A stretch of 64,000 nucleotides of DNA from Fulvia fulva. Taxonomy: Eukaryota; Ascomycota; Dothideomycetes; Mycosphaerellales; Mycosphaerellaceae. The stretch spans positions 2,728,001 through 2,792,000 of the forward strand of contig NC_063014.1 in assembly GCF_020509005.1 (NCBI RefSeq). Direction: 5' to 3'. The notes beneath the pieces are model-generated. The model was not told the DNA's origin, searched no databases, and saw only the letters and a program-made list of their open reading frames with translations. Position numbers and translations under genes: made by a program. Positions 44,896 through 54,769 of this stretch are shown here, piece by piece (the first letter of the stretch is position 1; each line of letters begins with the position of its first letter).

Positions 44896-45546
44896 ATGAA
44901 TCGCTGTATATTCGATATGCCAGATCAACGCAGCGCACGACGTCCCGAAACACCGCCAAAACCAATACATCTGAGGAACCTGTCCTGGCAATGGCTTATC
45001 GGCTGCGTAGCATGCATCGTGGTCCTTGCAGTATCTCTGGGCACCGCACTTGGCGTGACCGTACATCAAGATGGCCACAAGCTGCAAGGCTGCCAGCAGG
45101 GCCTTTCGCAACTCACAGCAAAAAGCGACACAACATCTCCGACGGCCACCAGAGCCCAACAGACCACAACCCAACACGCGACTGCGACTGCGACCACCTC
45201 TCTATCCACCTGCAACCCTAACACAACCTGGCTGAGTCCCCTGACCAACACGTCCTACACGCAGCACTGTAACCAGACTCTCGCGACTTCCGGACGCAGC
45301 GAAGTAATGGCTTCGACACTCACCGAGACGTTCGAGGCTTGTGTCAGTCTATGCGACGTCTTTAATTATGGCCCACTCAACGGGAGCATGGAGTTCGCTA
45401 CGTGGTATAGTTTGGCAAGGGAGATGAGCAATCAGCCGCAAGGGCGTTGCTTTTGTGCGATGGCTAGAGATGGGGACCATTGGCAGGGTGAGGAGGGTAG
45501 AATGTCGGTGCTTAGGGAAGGCGCGCTGGGCGATGGTGGAGGGTGA
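44896..45546 (+). CDS. small single-pass membrane protein with Cys-rich outer domain, 216 aa
   Basis: Residues 1-31 are basic and Pro-rich (cytosolic side). A transmembrane helix (WLIGCVACIVVLAVSLGTAL) lies at about 33-55. It is followed by a Thr/Ser-rich linker (TATRAQQTTTQHATATATT) that is probably O-glycosylated, and a Cys-containing domain with N-glycosylation sites (NTTW, NTSY, NQTL). The Cys pattern (C at CNPN, HCNQ, ACVSLC, RCFC) resembles PAN/apple-like fungal surface proteins, but the match is weak. A type II topology is inferred. A second ATG at residue 8 is also possible. The C-terminus after CFCAM is Gly-rich and may be an unspliced reading. Function unknown. It follows kexin on the same strand, 417 bases downstream. 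Confidence 0.6.
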   Translation: MNRCIFDMPDQRSARRPETPPKPIHLRNLSWQWLIGCVACIVVLAVSLGTALGVTVHQDGHKLQGCQQGLSQLTAKSDTTSPTATRAQQTTTQHATATATTSLSTCNPNTTWLSPLTNTSYTQHCNQTLATSGRSEVMASTLTETFEACVSLCDVFNYGPLNGSMEFATWYSLAREMSNQPQGRCFCAMARDGDHWQGEEGRMSVLREGALGDGGG

Positions 45547-45929
45547 AAGGCCTGTGTATCGGCGAAGGGTCGTAAAGAGCTGGCACAGAGTCCACAAATG
45601 GCGGGGCCTCGCTGCTGGCTGGGGCCTGTCCATTTTTGAGCTGTAACCTATCATTGACGGTGCATCCCATGCTCTGGGCAAGTTTGTCGTGTCTGGTGGT
45701 CTCAATCCCTGTCGTCAGGTCGAAGTCTTGGTTCTTGTGCCTGAGACATGTCGAGATGTATTCTGGAATCGACTCCTTCTAAGATGTCTCGCAATTTCTT
45801 CCCCTACAGAGGCAGATGTCTCGACCTGTTGAAGTCAGCCTACAAGTATCGTCAGTCTCTTGAGTTTCTATTGAATCCCAGGCTCCCGTAGACCTTTCCA
45901 CCACTACCAACGACACCAATCGCGAAACA

Positions 45930-46371
45930 ATGGCATCCATTGACTGGCCATCGCCCGATGACCTCCCAACTCTGTGCCAACACAACCACAGCGACTGGCG
46001 TCCACATACTGAAAGGCTGCTCCACGAACGCGGTCTCTCGCACCTGCTCCATATATCGACGTTCCCGGAGAACGCTTCGAAGTGTCAGGAGGATCGAGTT
46101 TCATACGCCAGAGGAGATCGAGGTCTCTTTCGTGGACGCGTATGGCTCTGATGGGCTTTCCAAGATATGTGTGCGAAGCTTGTCAGACTCTCTGCGGACA
46201 AAGCGTCCATTCCCGATTCCGGACAGTATCGAGCTGGTGCAGCAGGAGCGCGACAAGCGACTGAGAAAGTTGGAGTATCTTGTCGAATGGACCAATGCTG
46301 AGGTGAACAAGCCCCTGGACTGGAAGGTGAGGGCTATTCTGGATATCTTGACGACTGATGAGGATGCTTGA
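45930..46371 (+). CDS. unknown gene, apparent one-base frameshift
   Basis: A well-placed ATG (aaacaATGG) at 45930 opens MASIDWPSPDDLPTLCQHNH and continues to about 46080 in one frame. A different frame then carries RIEFHTPEEIEVSFVDAYG from about 46093 through RDKRLRKLEYLVEWTN and ends DILTTDEDA at 46371. No GT-AG intron of normal length joins the two frames properly. Either a one-base error or a real frameshift separates the two halves, or the N-terminal part is not coding. About 147 residues in all. No family recognised. It is acidic at the N-terminus and has a likely helical C-terminal half. Confidence 0.4.
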
Positions 46372-46724
46372 GGCGCTGGAGCAGTTCAGGTCTCCTTCAA
46401 TGGCGAAGGGCTAGGCCAGCAGCGTAGTCGCTGGTCAAGGTGCTCGGCGAGGGTCCTAGTTGCACCTGGTGCTGACCGTGCTGGACTGGGTGCGACCAAC
46501 TTGCTCATGTCGAGATAGTCACTCATCAATCTGATGAGGAATGGTGGTGTCATGTGCAATAATGCTGTAGAGAAGGGAGAGAAGTGAAGTCGCTTGACGC
46601 ATATATCTCGGTCGTGGCTCGGCTTTGGCGGTAGTCGCTTGCCGCAGCTCTTCCGACGCGATTTCTAGGGATGCAATGGCAGCGTTGGTCTTCCCAGCAA
46701 CACGACATCAACCACATCTTCACC
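46372..46724. other. intergenic, promoter of the uL29m gene
   Basis: No gene seen. Contains an in-frame ATG at 46671 upstream of the chosen uL29m start. Confidence 0.35.
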
Positions 46725-47639
46725 ATGGCCACAATGCATTGCACAACCAGATCGCTCCTCGCCAGCGTATTCAACACGCCAGTCGCCCGCGCTCCAACGA
46801 TCCCCCCCGCTTTCCTCCTCCCCTCCCTCGCCCTGCACCAAACCTCCTCCTTCTCCACCACCACCAATCGACATGCCCGCAAAGACCACAACCGCAATCG
46901 TGGCGTCTCCGCCCTGCGCCGCACAGGTCTCGGTAAAAAGCAGAGGCTCTCCGTCAAGCTCGAGAACCTCCCGAAGCCAGTCCTCGACCCGGCCAAGCGC
47001 ACCCCCATCGAAGTGGACGATGATCACGGCCTCTGGGACTTCTTTCCACAAGACAAGAAGGCGATGGCGACACCCGAGGAGATGAACGCGCATGGACGCG
47101 CGTGGACTGTGGCGGAGCTGAGGAACAAGGATTGGGATGATTTGCATCGGCTGTGGTGGGTGTGTCTCAAGGAGATCAATAGATTGAACTCGTATGCCGC
47201 GGAGCGCGAGAGGATTGGAAATATGTATGGCTTGTATGAGAGTAATGTGAGGAAGACTGCGGTAAGTGGTGCATGATGAGAAGGTGGATCTGGATGATGA
47301 GGCGGGTGGCTAACGAATATGCACGACAGATCAGGAACACGATGAAGGCTATCAAGCACACTTTGACGGAGAGGTGGTATGCTTGGGACAATGCGCGTGT
47401 TGAGGCCATGAACGATGATGAAATCAATATGTATGCGGATCTTGACAATGGAGAGCCTGCATTTCTGCCAAGGAACGATGAATATGAGGTAGGTGTTTCA
47501 TTACTATGCCTTCTGGCATCGACCTCGACTAACTTGAATCCAGGACGCACCAATATCACAACAGCAAAGCGCGCGACCCCAAGACTCGACGCTACCTCCG
47601 CCTGCGAACCCACAGCCAAGTAGTGAAGCTCGTATCTGA
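46725..47639 (+). CDS. MRPL4: mitochondrial large-subunit ribosomal protein uL29m (MRP-L47 family)
   Basis: Three exons: 46725-47261, 47330-47488 and 47544-47639, giving 263 residues. The introns are 47262-47329 (GTAAGT...GGCTAACG...ACAG) and 47489-47543 (GTAGGT...GACTAACTTGAATCCAG). The start at 46725 lies in a strong context (caccATGGcc). The upstream ATG at 46671 would add 18 residues. The N-terminus is Arg/Ser-rich, a mitochondrial targeting sequence of about 50 residues. The MRP-L47 domain follows: GLWDFFPQDKKAM, RAWTVAELRNKDWDDLHRLWW, NRLNSYAAERERIGNMYGL and IRNTMKAIKHTLTERWYAW. It acts in the mitochondrial ribosome near the exit tunnel. The C-terminal tail (residues about 232-263) is Gln/Pro-rich and variable. 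Confidence 0.93.
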
Positions 47640-47688
47640 GCAGGACCAGACCTTGCGCCATCGTAGCACAACTGTACAAATCTGAATT

Positions 47689-48687
47689 TTAGCCTTCACA
47701 AACGCGGATTTCTTGATCCGTCTGATCAACCACGACGTCTCCGAAGAGTGCATACTCTCCCTCCTTTGCAGGCGCGAGTTGCCACTCCAGGTACTCCTTG
47801 GAGTCCTGCGTCCAGTACTTCGTCCCGTCCCGTCGAACCCTTTGCTCGTTGTCAGGGTAAGACTCTTCCACTATCCGCGAGCAAAGGGGCATATATTTCA
47901 CCACGTCCAGCCGGAAGTAAGGCTTGGCGCGGCCGCGGTTTCGCACGAACGGAACGTCTGACCAGGCCTTCGAAGCGGACTCTGTCGACTCTCGCCAGGT
48001 ATTCAAGTCGAAGAGATCGCCCAAGAAGAGCTCTGGACTGGCGGCGAGGAGCTTCACATCATCGAGTTCGTGAAGCTGGATGGATAGGTGGAGGGTGGTG
48101 TCGCTGTCGGAAAAGCTTTGGCTGAGTTCTTCGAACATCAAGCGAAGGTGTTTGACGGTCTCTAATACAGTAGTCAGCAGGACGTTCCATCTCACGATAT
48201 CATTGTTTACTTACGCTTTGATGTCGACCATTCTAGTCTTCGAGCAAGGTCAGCCGCCGCATTGGCTGGCATGCCCTGGAGCGAGTTGAGGAAATTCTGA
48301 TGCTCCGCTGGCGCCCGTTCCCAGACGTCATCAAACAGAGAATATATGCTGATATTCACCCCGATCCTACGACCAGCTGTAATAGTAGAGAAGTGACGCG
48401 CCATTGACGAGATTGAGCGATGGGATGATGTTTTGCAGACGCCTGAGCAAGATGTTGATGTACCTCGGCCTGGCGACGACCTCTCTGTACTCGTCGTTGA
48501 CCTGCTTGCAGATCAGGAGGACGTTGGTGAGAGGCAGGTGTGACATGTAGGCTACTGGTGCCAGCTTGTCACTCTCTGCAGTGGTACGATTCTTTGTGAC
48601 GGTGTTGCCCTGATACAAGTAACCATAGATCATGTCGCGAATTTCCCGCGGTAACTCGAGCAGGTGGGATAGTGGTGTTGACGACAT
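47689..48687 (-). pseudogene. LPxE[I/L]R (2EXR/F-box-like) family protein, array copy 1, frame-disrupted
   Basis: The ATG at 48687 opens MSSTPLSHLLELPREIRDMI, the family hallmark, then LLICKQVNDEYREVV. At about 48395-48405 the frame must shift by one base (from LNLVNG to ARHFSTITAGRRIGVNISI) to keep homology with the two paralogues. No usable intron covers it. The second frame runs to a normal intron, 48162-48214 (GTAAGT...GCTGACTACTGTATTAG), whose phase-1 junction rebuilds a Gln codon as in array copy 2. The last exon (48161-47689) reads TVKHLRLMFEELSQSFSD, then FDLNTW and SYPDNEQRVRRDG, ending EIRVCEG. The function of the family is unknown. The LPxEIR segment resembles F-box-like N-terminal modules. 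The stop codon lies 49 bases from the uL29m stop, tail to tail. Confidence 0.6.
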
Positions 48688-49420
48688 GGCGATGTCGAGT
48701 AGTGTGATCGGGGCCGTGGGTCGAACGGATGTGGTGGGATGCGACGGGAAGATGAGATACGGCGGGTCTGGTGCGGTGGATGTGGTGTGGTAGATGCGAC
48801 GGGTGGATGTGGTGTGGTGGATGCGACGTGGTTAAGGTAAAGAAGAAAGTGTAGAGAGAACGTGAGATAAGTGCTCTATCGTGGCACACTCGACACACTC
48901 TGTCGAAGTGAATGTGGTTCATTCACCAATCGGCCTCGACTGTCGGTCAGGTGAGTGGATATTACGGCACAGAGTAGCAGTAAGCCAACGATGTCCCAGT
49001 ACTATAGTCTTCCTCATGTCCTGCTTCCTGGTGTCATGTTACTACCACGCCATGCTGTACGTGTGACTGTTCATGCCAGTCTGTGAGAGGTTGTCTGGAC
49101 GAGCCGCCCGCGACGACGTGTGATGTTCTGACCCCTATAGGTCGTCATTCGAGTGCCCGCCTGGCTTTCACCAGCCGACTGGGTGACCATGCCTTCTTTG
49201 CAGCCTTCCTTGAGAACGAGTGACGTCTCATGCACGGTGGCATCGCTTGTACACCGTCATCGTCGTCTGATGCTATGATGAAGGCATTACCTGCGCATCA
49301 TCCTTGTGAGTTGGCATCATGCACGAAGGTATTGCCTGCTCACCATGAATTATCCCTCAACATGCAGAACTTGGCCCGACAGCCATCGAACAACTCGTAC
49401 CTCTGATCCTTGCCACTGGG
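48688..49420. other. intergenic
   Basis: Repeated short words of the type gatgtggtgtggtggatgcgacg are found at about 48728-48830, directly upstream of array copy 1. Nothing else recognised. Confidence 0.4.
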
Positions 49421-50300
49421 TCACCAGAGCCAGCCGCCTTCCTCGTCTGAATCTTTGGTTCTGTAGAACGTGCTATCACCTCGAGTCCTTCTATCTCCTA
49501 TGTCGGCGCTCGTGGAGTCCAGAATCTGAGAGAAAAAGGGTGTCATAAATTGAAAGAAGAACTCCAGCCGACCTTTGCGGGCGTATGGCGTATCGGGACA
49601 GTTGTGGAGATCATCGAGGTCGTTAAGCTGCAGGTTACCGAGCTCAACCCACTCGAAATCACCAGCTTGAAATTTTGAGATGTGGATATGTACACGAAGT
49701 GACACCACCTCATCTGAGAATGTCTTGTTCAGCTCTTCGAGTATGTGGCGAAGGTAAATACGGGTTTCTGCTTTGTGTGAGCGTAGAAGTTTGAATCTCG
49801 AGCGGACAATACTAACGTTTGGTGGGTGTCCAGTGTCTGCGGCGAGTGGCTTCGAGCGCCTCCTGCCCGAAGTCCTTCGCAGATCTGACGGCGTCGGCGT
49901 GTGCCCTCATAGACTCGCGGAACTCGTCGTACAACCTGTCCACGATAAGGATACTGTAGCACAAGACCATTGTAATTTCACGGACGTGCTTGAAGATGGT
50001 CTCCGGTATGCCATCATTGTGCTCGATAGCTTGCATCATCTTCTTCAGGTCCACCGGGTATAGGGCGAGGTGAGCCCTTTCGTACACTATTTTGCTGTAC
50101 TCGTGATTGATCTGCTTGCATGTGCAGAGCAGCGAGACGAGAGGTGCTTTCTTGAGCATCACTAATTCGGGCATCGCAAAGCCAGTGCTGTGGCCTTTGC
50201 GATCACGGGTGAGAGCTACTTCGTGGTGCAGCTCTGAGTAGATCGCATCCCTGAGCTCTCTCGGAAGCGCCAGCAGATGGCATGGTTTGTCGGATATCAT
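49421..50300 (-). CDS. LPxE[I/L]R (2EXR/F-box-like) family protein, array copy 2
   Basis: Two exons, 50300-49817 and 49767-49421, with a 49-nt intron (GTTAGT...AAAGCAG, 49768-49816), give 276 residues in one clean frame. It starts MISDKPCHLLALPRELRDAI (context accaccATGa). An ATG 27 codons upstream at 50381 is in frame but less likely. The middle reads SLLCTCKQINHEYSKIVYER and the second exon TRIYLRHILEELNKTFSDEV. It is the only one of the three array members that is intact by simple splicing. No signal peptide or transmembrane segment. Function unknown. By its N-terminal LPxELR motif it may bind a partner through an F-box-like helix. Confidence 0.75.
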
Positions 50301-50767
50301 GGTGGTGGTGGCGGCGAGTGTGAGCGTGAGTGTTGTATGTCCGTGTTGAGACTGAGTTGGAAACTTCGAGTAATATAGCATGGCAATGTGCGCGGAAAGT
50401 GCAGGGACAGCAGCCCAATGGGCGCGCCTTCCGTACTTAAGCGAGACGATGCAGGGATCTAGCGCGGCTGCATGTGATCAGCGTTACTTGCTCTATCCAT
50501 TGTCATCGTTACTGGAAGCATCGTGTTCCACACCTGACAATCCAAGCACGTAAGTAGGTAGCCTAGAGGCCCAACATCGAGTGTTGTATACTGTATCATT
50601 CATTGCTCACATGACCGGTGTTGCGCTGCGAGCTGACCACCAGCACTACCCTCACGCGATCGCTCTTTGACCACGTCAATGCAAAACAAGCGTACGTGTT
50701 CATGGGTAGTGTGGCTTCTCCCATCTGCCCTTCATGAGAGTCCTCCCTCCCCCGATACTATCAAGTC
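50301..50767. other. intergenic
   Basis: Promoter side of array copy 2 and 3' side of array copy 3. Nothing recognised. Confidence 0.35.
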
Positions 50768-51688
50768 TCAAGTCCCCGACTCGTATGTTTGTACCTCCCA
50801 CCCAAAGCACGCCGCATCTGCCCCTACTACAGCCGAGGCTAAGGCCCAGAAAATGTAGCTATCATCATCGGCAGTCAAGTATGCGCTTCCATCTCGCCGC
50901 TTTCTGGCGACCTTGTGTGGGTATGCAGTGTGTGGTTGGTCCGGAGCGAGCCTCGAGCACAATGGCGTCTCCAGCTGAACCCGAAACTCAAATCGCCGTG
51001 GAGAATCGTCGGCACCTCGATATCGATTTATTGCATCCACTAGAGAAGTAGGATGTAACATTCGATCATCAACGGTACTCTTCAAGTAACTGAGGTCCGA
51101 GAATGTGAGGTACAGTTGAATTCGTGCCTTTCTGGAGAGGGGAGCGTCGTGGACCTCGTCGAGTATCCCTATCAGATATCGAATTGTCTCTGAGTATGGT
51201 CAGCAGATGATTCGGCAGCTTCAGAGCGCGAATCTCACTCACCCTTTGTACTGCCTTTGAACAGATGCCTCTTCTGGTTCACTCACTACGCCATCTAGGT
51301 AGACCGACAGCTCGTCGCCCGACTCTTCTTCAAGACGATCGTCAATTCGGACGTAATCCACGTTGACCAAGATCTCGACGGCCCGTGTGAAGATCTTACT
51401 AGGCACGCCATCCTTCAGCTTGATTCCATCCATAATCTTGTGATCGCTCGGGACTGCGATGCGAAGCGCAATGTGGTTGAACACCATTTCCAGGTATTCG
51501 GACTGGATCTGCTTGCAAAGTTGTAAGACAGCCGTGAGTGGGGCGCAAGTCACGAGCACCAACAAGTTGCCTGACTCGTTTCCTCTCGGTTCTTCAGTGG
51601 CCAAAGCTGATTGATGTAGGTATGCATAGATCAAGTCACGTATTTCGCGTGGGAGCGCCAGCAACCGACACCTGGACAGGTCGGTCAT
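50768..51688 (-). CDS. LPxE[I/L]R (2EXR/F-box-like) family protein, array copy 3, splice junction out of frame
   Basis: The ATG at 51688 opens MTDLSRCRLLALPREIRDLI, then LQLCKQIQSEYLEMVFNHIA and DGVPSKIFTRAVEILVNV. The first exon ends at a perfect donor (GTGAGT, near 51241). The homologous second exon begins ETIRYLIGILDEVHDAPL just after the acceptor CTCAG near 51195 and runs to the stop at 50768 (YESGT). The donor leaves two bases and the acceptor needs one, so one extra G in a GGG run breaks the frame at the junction. The other two copies join in phase 1 here. An alternative acceptor (CTCTCCAG near 51131) restores the frame but deletes about 19 conserved residues. Function unknown. Confidence 0.6.
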
Positions 51689-52376
51689 GTTGCTTGCAAT
51701 TGAAGTGGTGGTGTTCGATGTTGCTGAGACGGAATTGGCAAGTGCGAAGAGAGACTTGATGCGGGCTCGGGAAGTGCCGATAGTATATACAACGCGAGCC
51801 GTGCAAGGATCTTTAGCGCAACTGCATGTGATTCTGCTCTTAACCATGTCTTTGGGCCACCTGTTAACTTGTGTATTAGCACAAGCACCGTTGGTTACCT
51901 TTGGCAACAAGCGGGAGTATCTATATACATGCTAGGGCAGAAAATGGTCATGTGTTGGTGGAGAGGTGTACACTGGAAGTACTTATGCACAATCGTCGAG
52001 ATACCGGCCGCGCCACCCTCCTCTGTACGCATTAGGAGAGAATATATCACCTCCGAACTCTCGCAATCGAATATGCAGGTTTCCCGCCGAGCGTGTCCTC
52101 TAGAATAGCCATCTTGCGCAAAAATCGCCCATCCTTCCGACCTCGCTTGTGGCCCCGCAACGGTCGTCCCAATCAATTTACAGGGCGACACGTCCGCCGC
52201 CTGGATCCGCGATGCCAAGATGCATCAATAATGGCCTCCACTTCGAAGCTGTTCGTCAATCGTATGCCCGTGATCTCGCTGAAAAACAATGAATTTTTGT
52301 CGCGCTTCGCTAGGAGGGCGAGGAAGTCCCCCTGGGATAGTGGAACATGCATGCCGAATAATATGGTGCACCATGT
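51689..52376. other. intergenic
   Basis: Promoter side of array copy 3 and 3' side of the RING gene. Open frames here have no family resemblance. Confidence 0.35.
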
Positions 52377-53714
52377 TCAACGAACGGTGCCAGATTCGAG
52401 TTGCGTTGGTGTCACCTCGACTGGACCGTTCTGCTCGCCCTGTTGCTGTCGATTCCGCCGCCCAAAGCGAGGCATCGACATTGTAGGCAAGCGCGACCTC
52501 CACGTGCGAGAAGTCGCCTCTTGTCGCTCTGCTGCAGGGTCCGCGTCTTGTTCTCGCCGTGTCCTCTCTTGTCGTGCAGGGGTCGGATTGTAGGAGTTCT
52601 GCTGGTTGGTATCGCTCATGAAGAATCGAGGCGCAAAGAGCATTCGCGGCGTAAAAGGTCTTCCTCGCCCAGCAACCCATACATTCGCAGGTTGCTGCAG
52701 TGGTGTTCGCCCGTTCCTCGTTGCATCGTCCTCGGGGCGAACCTTTGGCACATAGTAATCGGCCTTGCACAACGGACAACACGCTCTCCTGCTGGTGAGC
52801 CACGGGTCGACGCAAGAACCATGGAATGCGTGCCCACAGGTGAGTCCTCGTACATCATCGTCGTCATCCAATGTGTCCAAGCAGATCGCGCAAGAGTCGC
52901 CGGGTGCTGCAAGCATCTCAGGCGGTGCTGCGGTACGAATAGGGTCATCGTCATCCTCGTCAATCCCGCTCGCCACCGAAGCATTGCGATCTTTTAGAGT
53001 GTCCACAGTTTCTGCCGTCTCGGTCCGTTCGATAACGGTGTTCTCTGCATGCTTCTCACCGCTCGATGTCGCCAGTCCATCTGTCGAAAGCCTCGGGGGT
53101 ATCGTTGCATGAGCATTGGCGTGGTCTTGTTGTGCGATGCTGAGCGCAGTCTGCGGCCGCGCAGTGTCCGTCGATTGTTTCGGTAATGTAGTATCGATCG
53201 TCCCTTCCTCGTCTTTCAGACTGCCTGCCGTGCTCGTCGGAGCTGTCACGCCACCCTCTGCAGGTAAGCCTTTGGCCTCTCGACTCGATCGCCACGTGTT
53301 GTACTTGGTCAATGGAAATCGCTCATTCACCTCTTCCATAGACATGAGCTTCTTTTCGCGTCGCCTTCGTCGTGGATTCGGCATCTGGCTGAGGTCGATG
53401 GGTTCGCCATTTTCGTTAAGAGCACGTGCGGCGCGATTGCGTTGGTTATATCTGAAGCAGTACTTAACACCGACGATGATCCTGTAGTGTGACCTCGAGT
53501 TAGCGTCATGAACTACTGTGCGCAGGTTGCGGAAGCTACCGGGTCAGACAGGCATGTCTACTTACCATAGGTTAGTAAACACGACGCCGAATCCCAGGGC
53601 GACGAAGAAGAGGAGAGGCGAGCTCGTGGGCCCTCCCCCGCCACCTTTTGACTCGCCGGACTGGGTAGGAGGGGGCGACACCGCCGGGGTGGTGGTCGTG
53701 GATGCCGACATCAT
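52377..53714 (-). CDS. membrane-anchored RING-H2 finger protein, probable E3 ubiquitin ligase
   Basis: Two exons, 53714-53566 and 53481-52377, are joined over an 84-nt intron (GTAAGT...GACGCTAACTCG...CTACAG, 53482-53565) to give 417 residues. The N-terminus MMSASTTTTPAVSPPPTQSG is followed by Gly-rich sequence and one transmembrane helix, about 30-50 (SPLLFFVALGFGVVFTNLW). The conserved block after the intron reads VKYCFRYNQRNRAARALNEN and RRRRREKKLMSMEEVNERF. The RING-H2 domain lies at about 247-290: CAICLDTL, CGHAFHGSCVDPWL, CCPLCKADYY. Cys and His ligands are all present. The family transfers ubiquitin from an E2 to membrane or cargo proteins. The C-terminus is Arg/Gln-rich and disordered. 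Substrate unknown. Confidence 0.9.
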
Positions 53715-54230
53715 CCACGACCGTGTTCTTGGACGGTGCTCAGTGAGAGAGTGTTGGTCGGCGAAGCTGAACGGAGGAGCACGCCAAGTCCAAGATTGAG
53801 GAGTGCAGGACGGCGTTAGTGGGCTGACATGCCCATCCTTGAATCGTGCTGGGGTCCTGGGGAGGGGTGCACCGTGCAGTTCGTCGATAGTGAATGTGGG
53901 TACATGTATGTATACAGCGTGAATGCGCGGCAATCGACGATGTCACCAGATGCGCTGCGGTGGGCACCGCTAGAACACACCAACCACTCGAGCCACTGGT
54001 CACTGACACGCGTCATACGGACCAAAGCGCTCACCTCGACCAAAAAACAACACCACATCTTCAATCGTGTTTTCTTTATCCAATATCAGGCCCATTGCAA
54101 CCAGCAAATTTATATACGTATCTGGATACATCACTGAACAAATTGTCGTGCTTGGATTGGCTATATGTGGTGTTGTTGTCGCATGCTACCGTCGCAAACT
54201 TTTCACCTGTTTCTTGGATTGGAGAAGCGG
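53715..54230. other. promoter side of the RING gene
   Basis: No gene supported. Frames here overlap the minisatellite or are too short. Normal CpA and TpG content. Confidence 0.35.
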
Positions 54231-54235
54231 TGAAT

Positions 54236-54352
54236 TACTCCGACAGGGACAATTATGTCAAGAATTACTACGACAGGGACCATTATGTATTTCTTACTCC
54301 GACAGGGACCTGCACGGTATCCATATTACTGCCACAGGGACCATTATTGCCA
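54236..54352 (+). repeat. minisatellite 1, about 30-bp unit, four copies
   Basis: Units start at about 54236, 54266, 54295 and 54326, with the core tactmcgacagggaccattatg. The spacing is 30, 29 and 31. The copies differ by point changes. An open frame runs through it (YSDRDNYVKNYYDRDHYV) but there is no sign of a gene. Confidence 0.8.
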
Positions 54353-54480
54353 CATCGTCGCATTCTCACCCCAACCCATTTAACCTGCTCTCCCATTCCA
54401 GCAGAGCACGTTAAATGAGTTAGGGCAAGGCCAGAAACGCATGGCCTTGTGAAGGCGAATGATCGTGAGCTACACAGCTA

Positions 54481-54722
54481 TGAGTAGGTTAATCGTGGAG
54501 GTGAATGCACGAGAGGCACGAGCAGGGCAATGAGACGATACGAGCAGGTTAATCGTAGAGATGAATGCACGAGAGGCACGAGCAGCGCGAGCAGGTTAAT
54601 TCAGTAGAGGTGAATGAACGAGGGACACGAGCAGGGCAATAAGACGATACGCGCAGGTTAATAAGACAATGCGAGCAGATTAATGACACAATAAGAGCAG
54701 GTTAATAAGACGATACGCGGCC
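54481..54722 (+). repeat. minisatellite 2, GAGCAGGTTAAT-based
   Basis: The word gagcaggttaat, or a one-base variant, recurs at least six times. At first it lies in a long unit of about 60 bases (with gaatgcacgagaggcacgag and gacgatac) and then in short units of about 24 bases. It ends at the border to the RIPed right-hand block. Confidence 0.8.
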
Positions 54723-54769
54723 AAGAGAGTTCATTCGAGTAGAGCAGAGACAGACAGACACACCCTAAA

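Noticed and set aside
54067..54414. Open frames through the minisatellite encoding a repeated YSDRDNY peptide
   Set aside because: The frame is a product of the repeat unit length, with no conserved start, splice sites or family.
54236..54722. CRISPR-like array
   Set aside because: The repeats are adjacent and degenerate with no spacers of constant length, and the genome is fungal.
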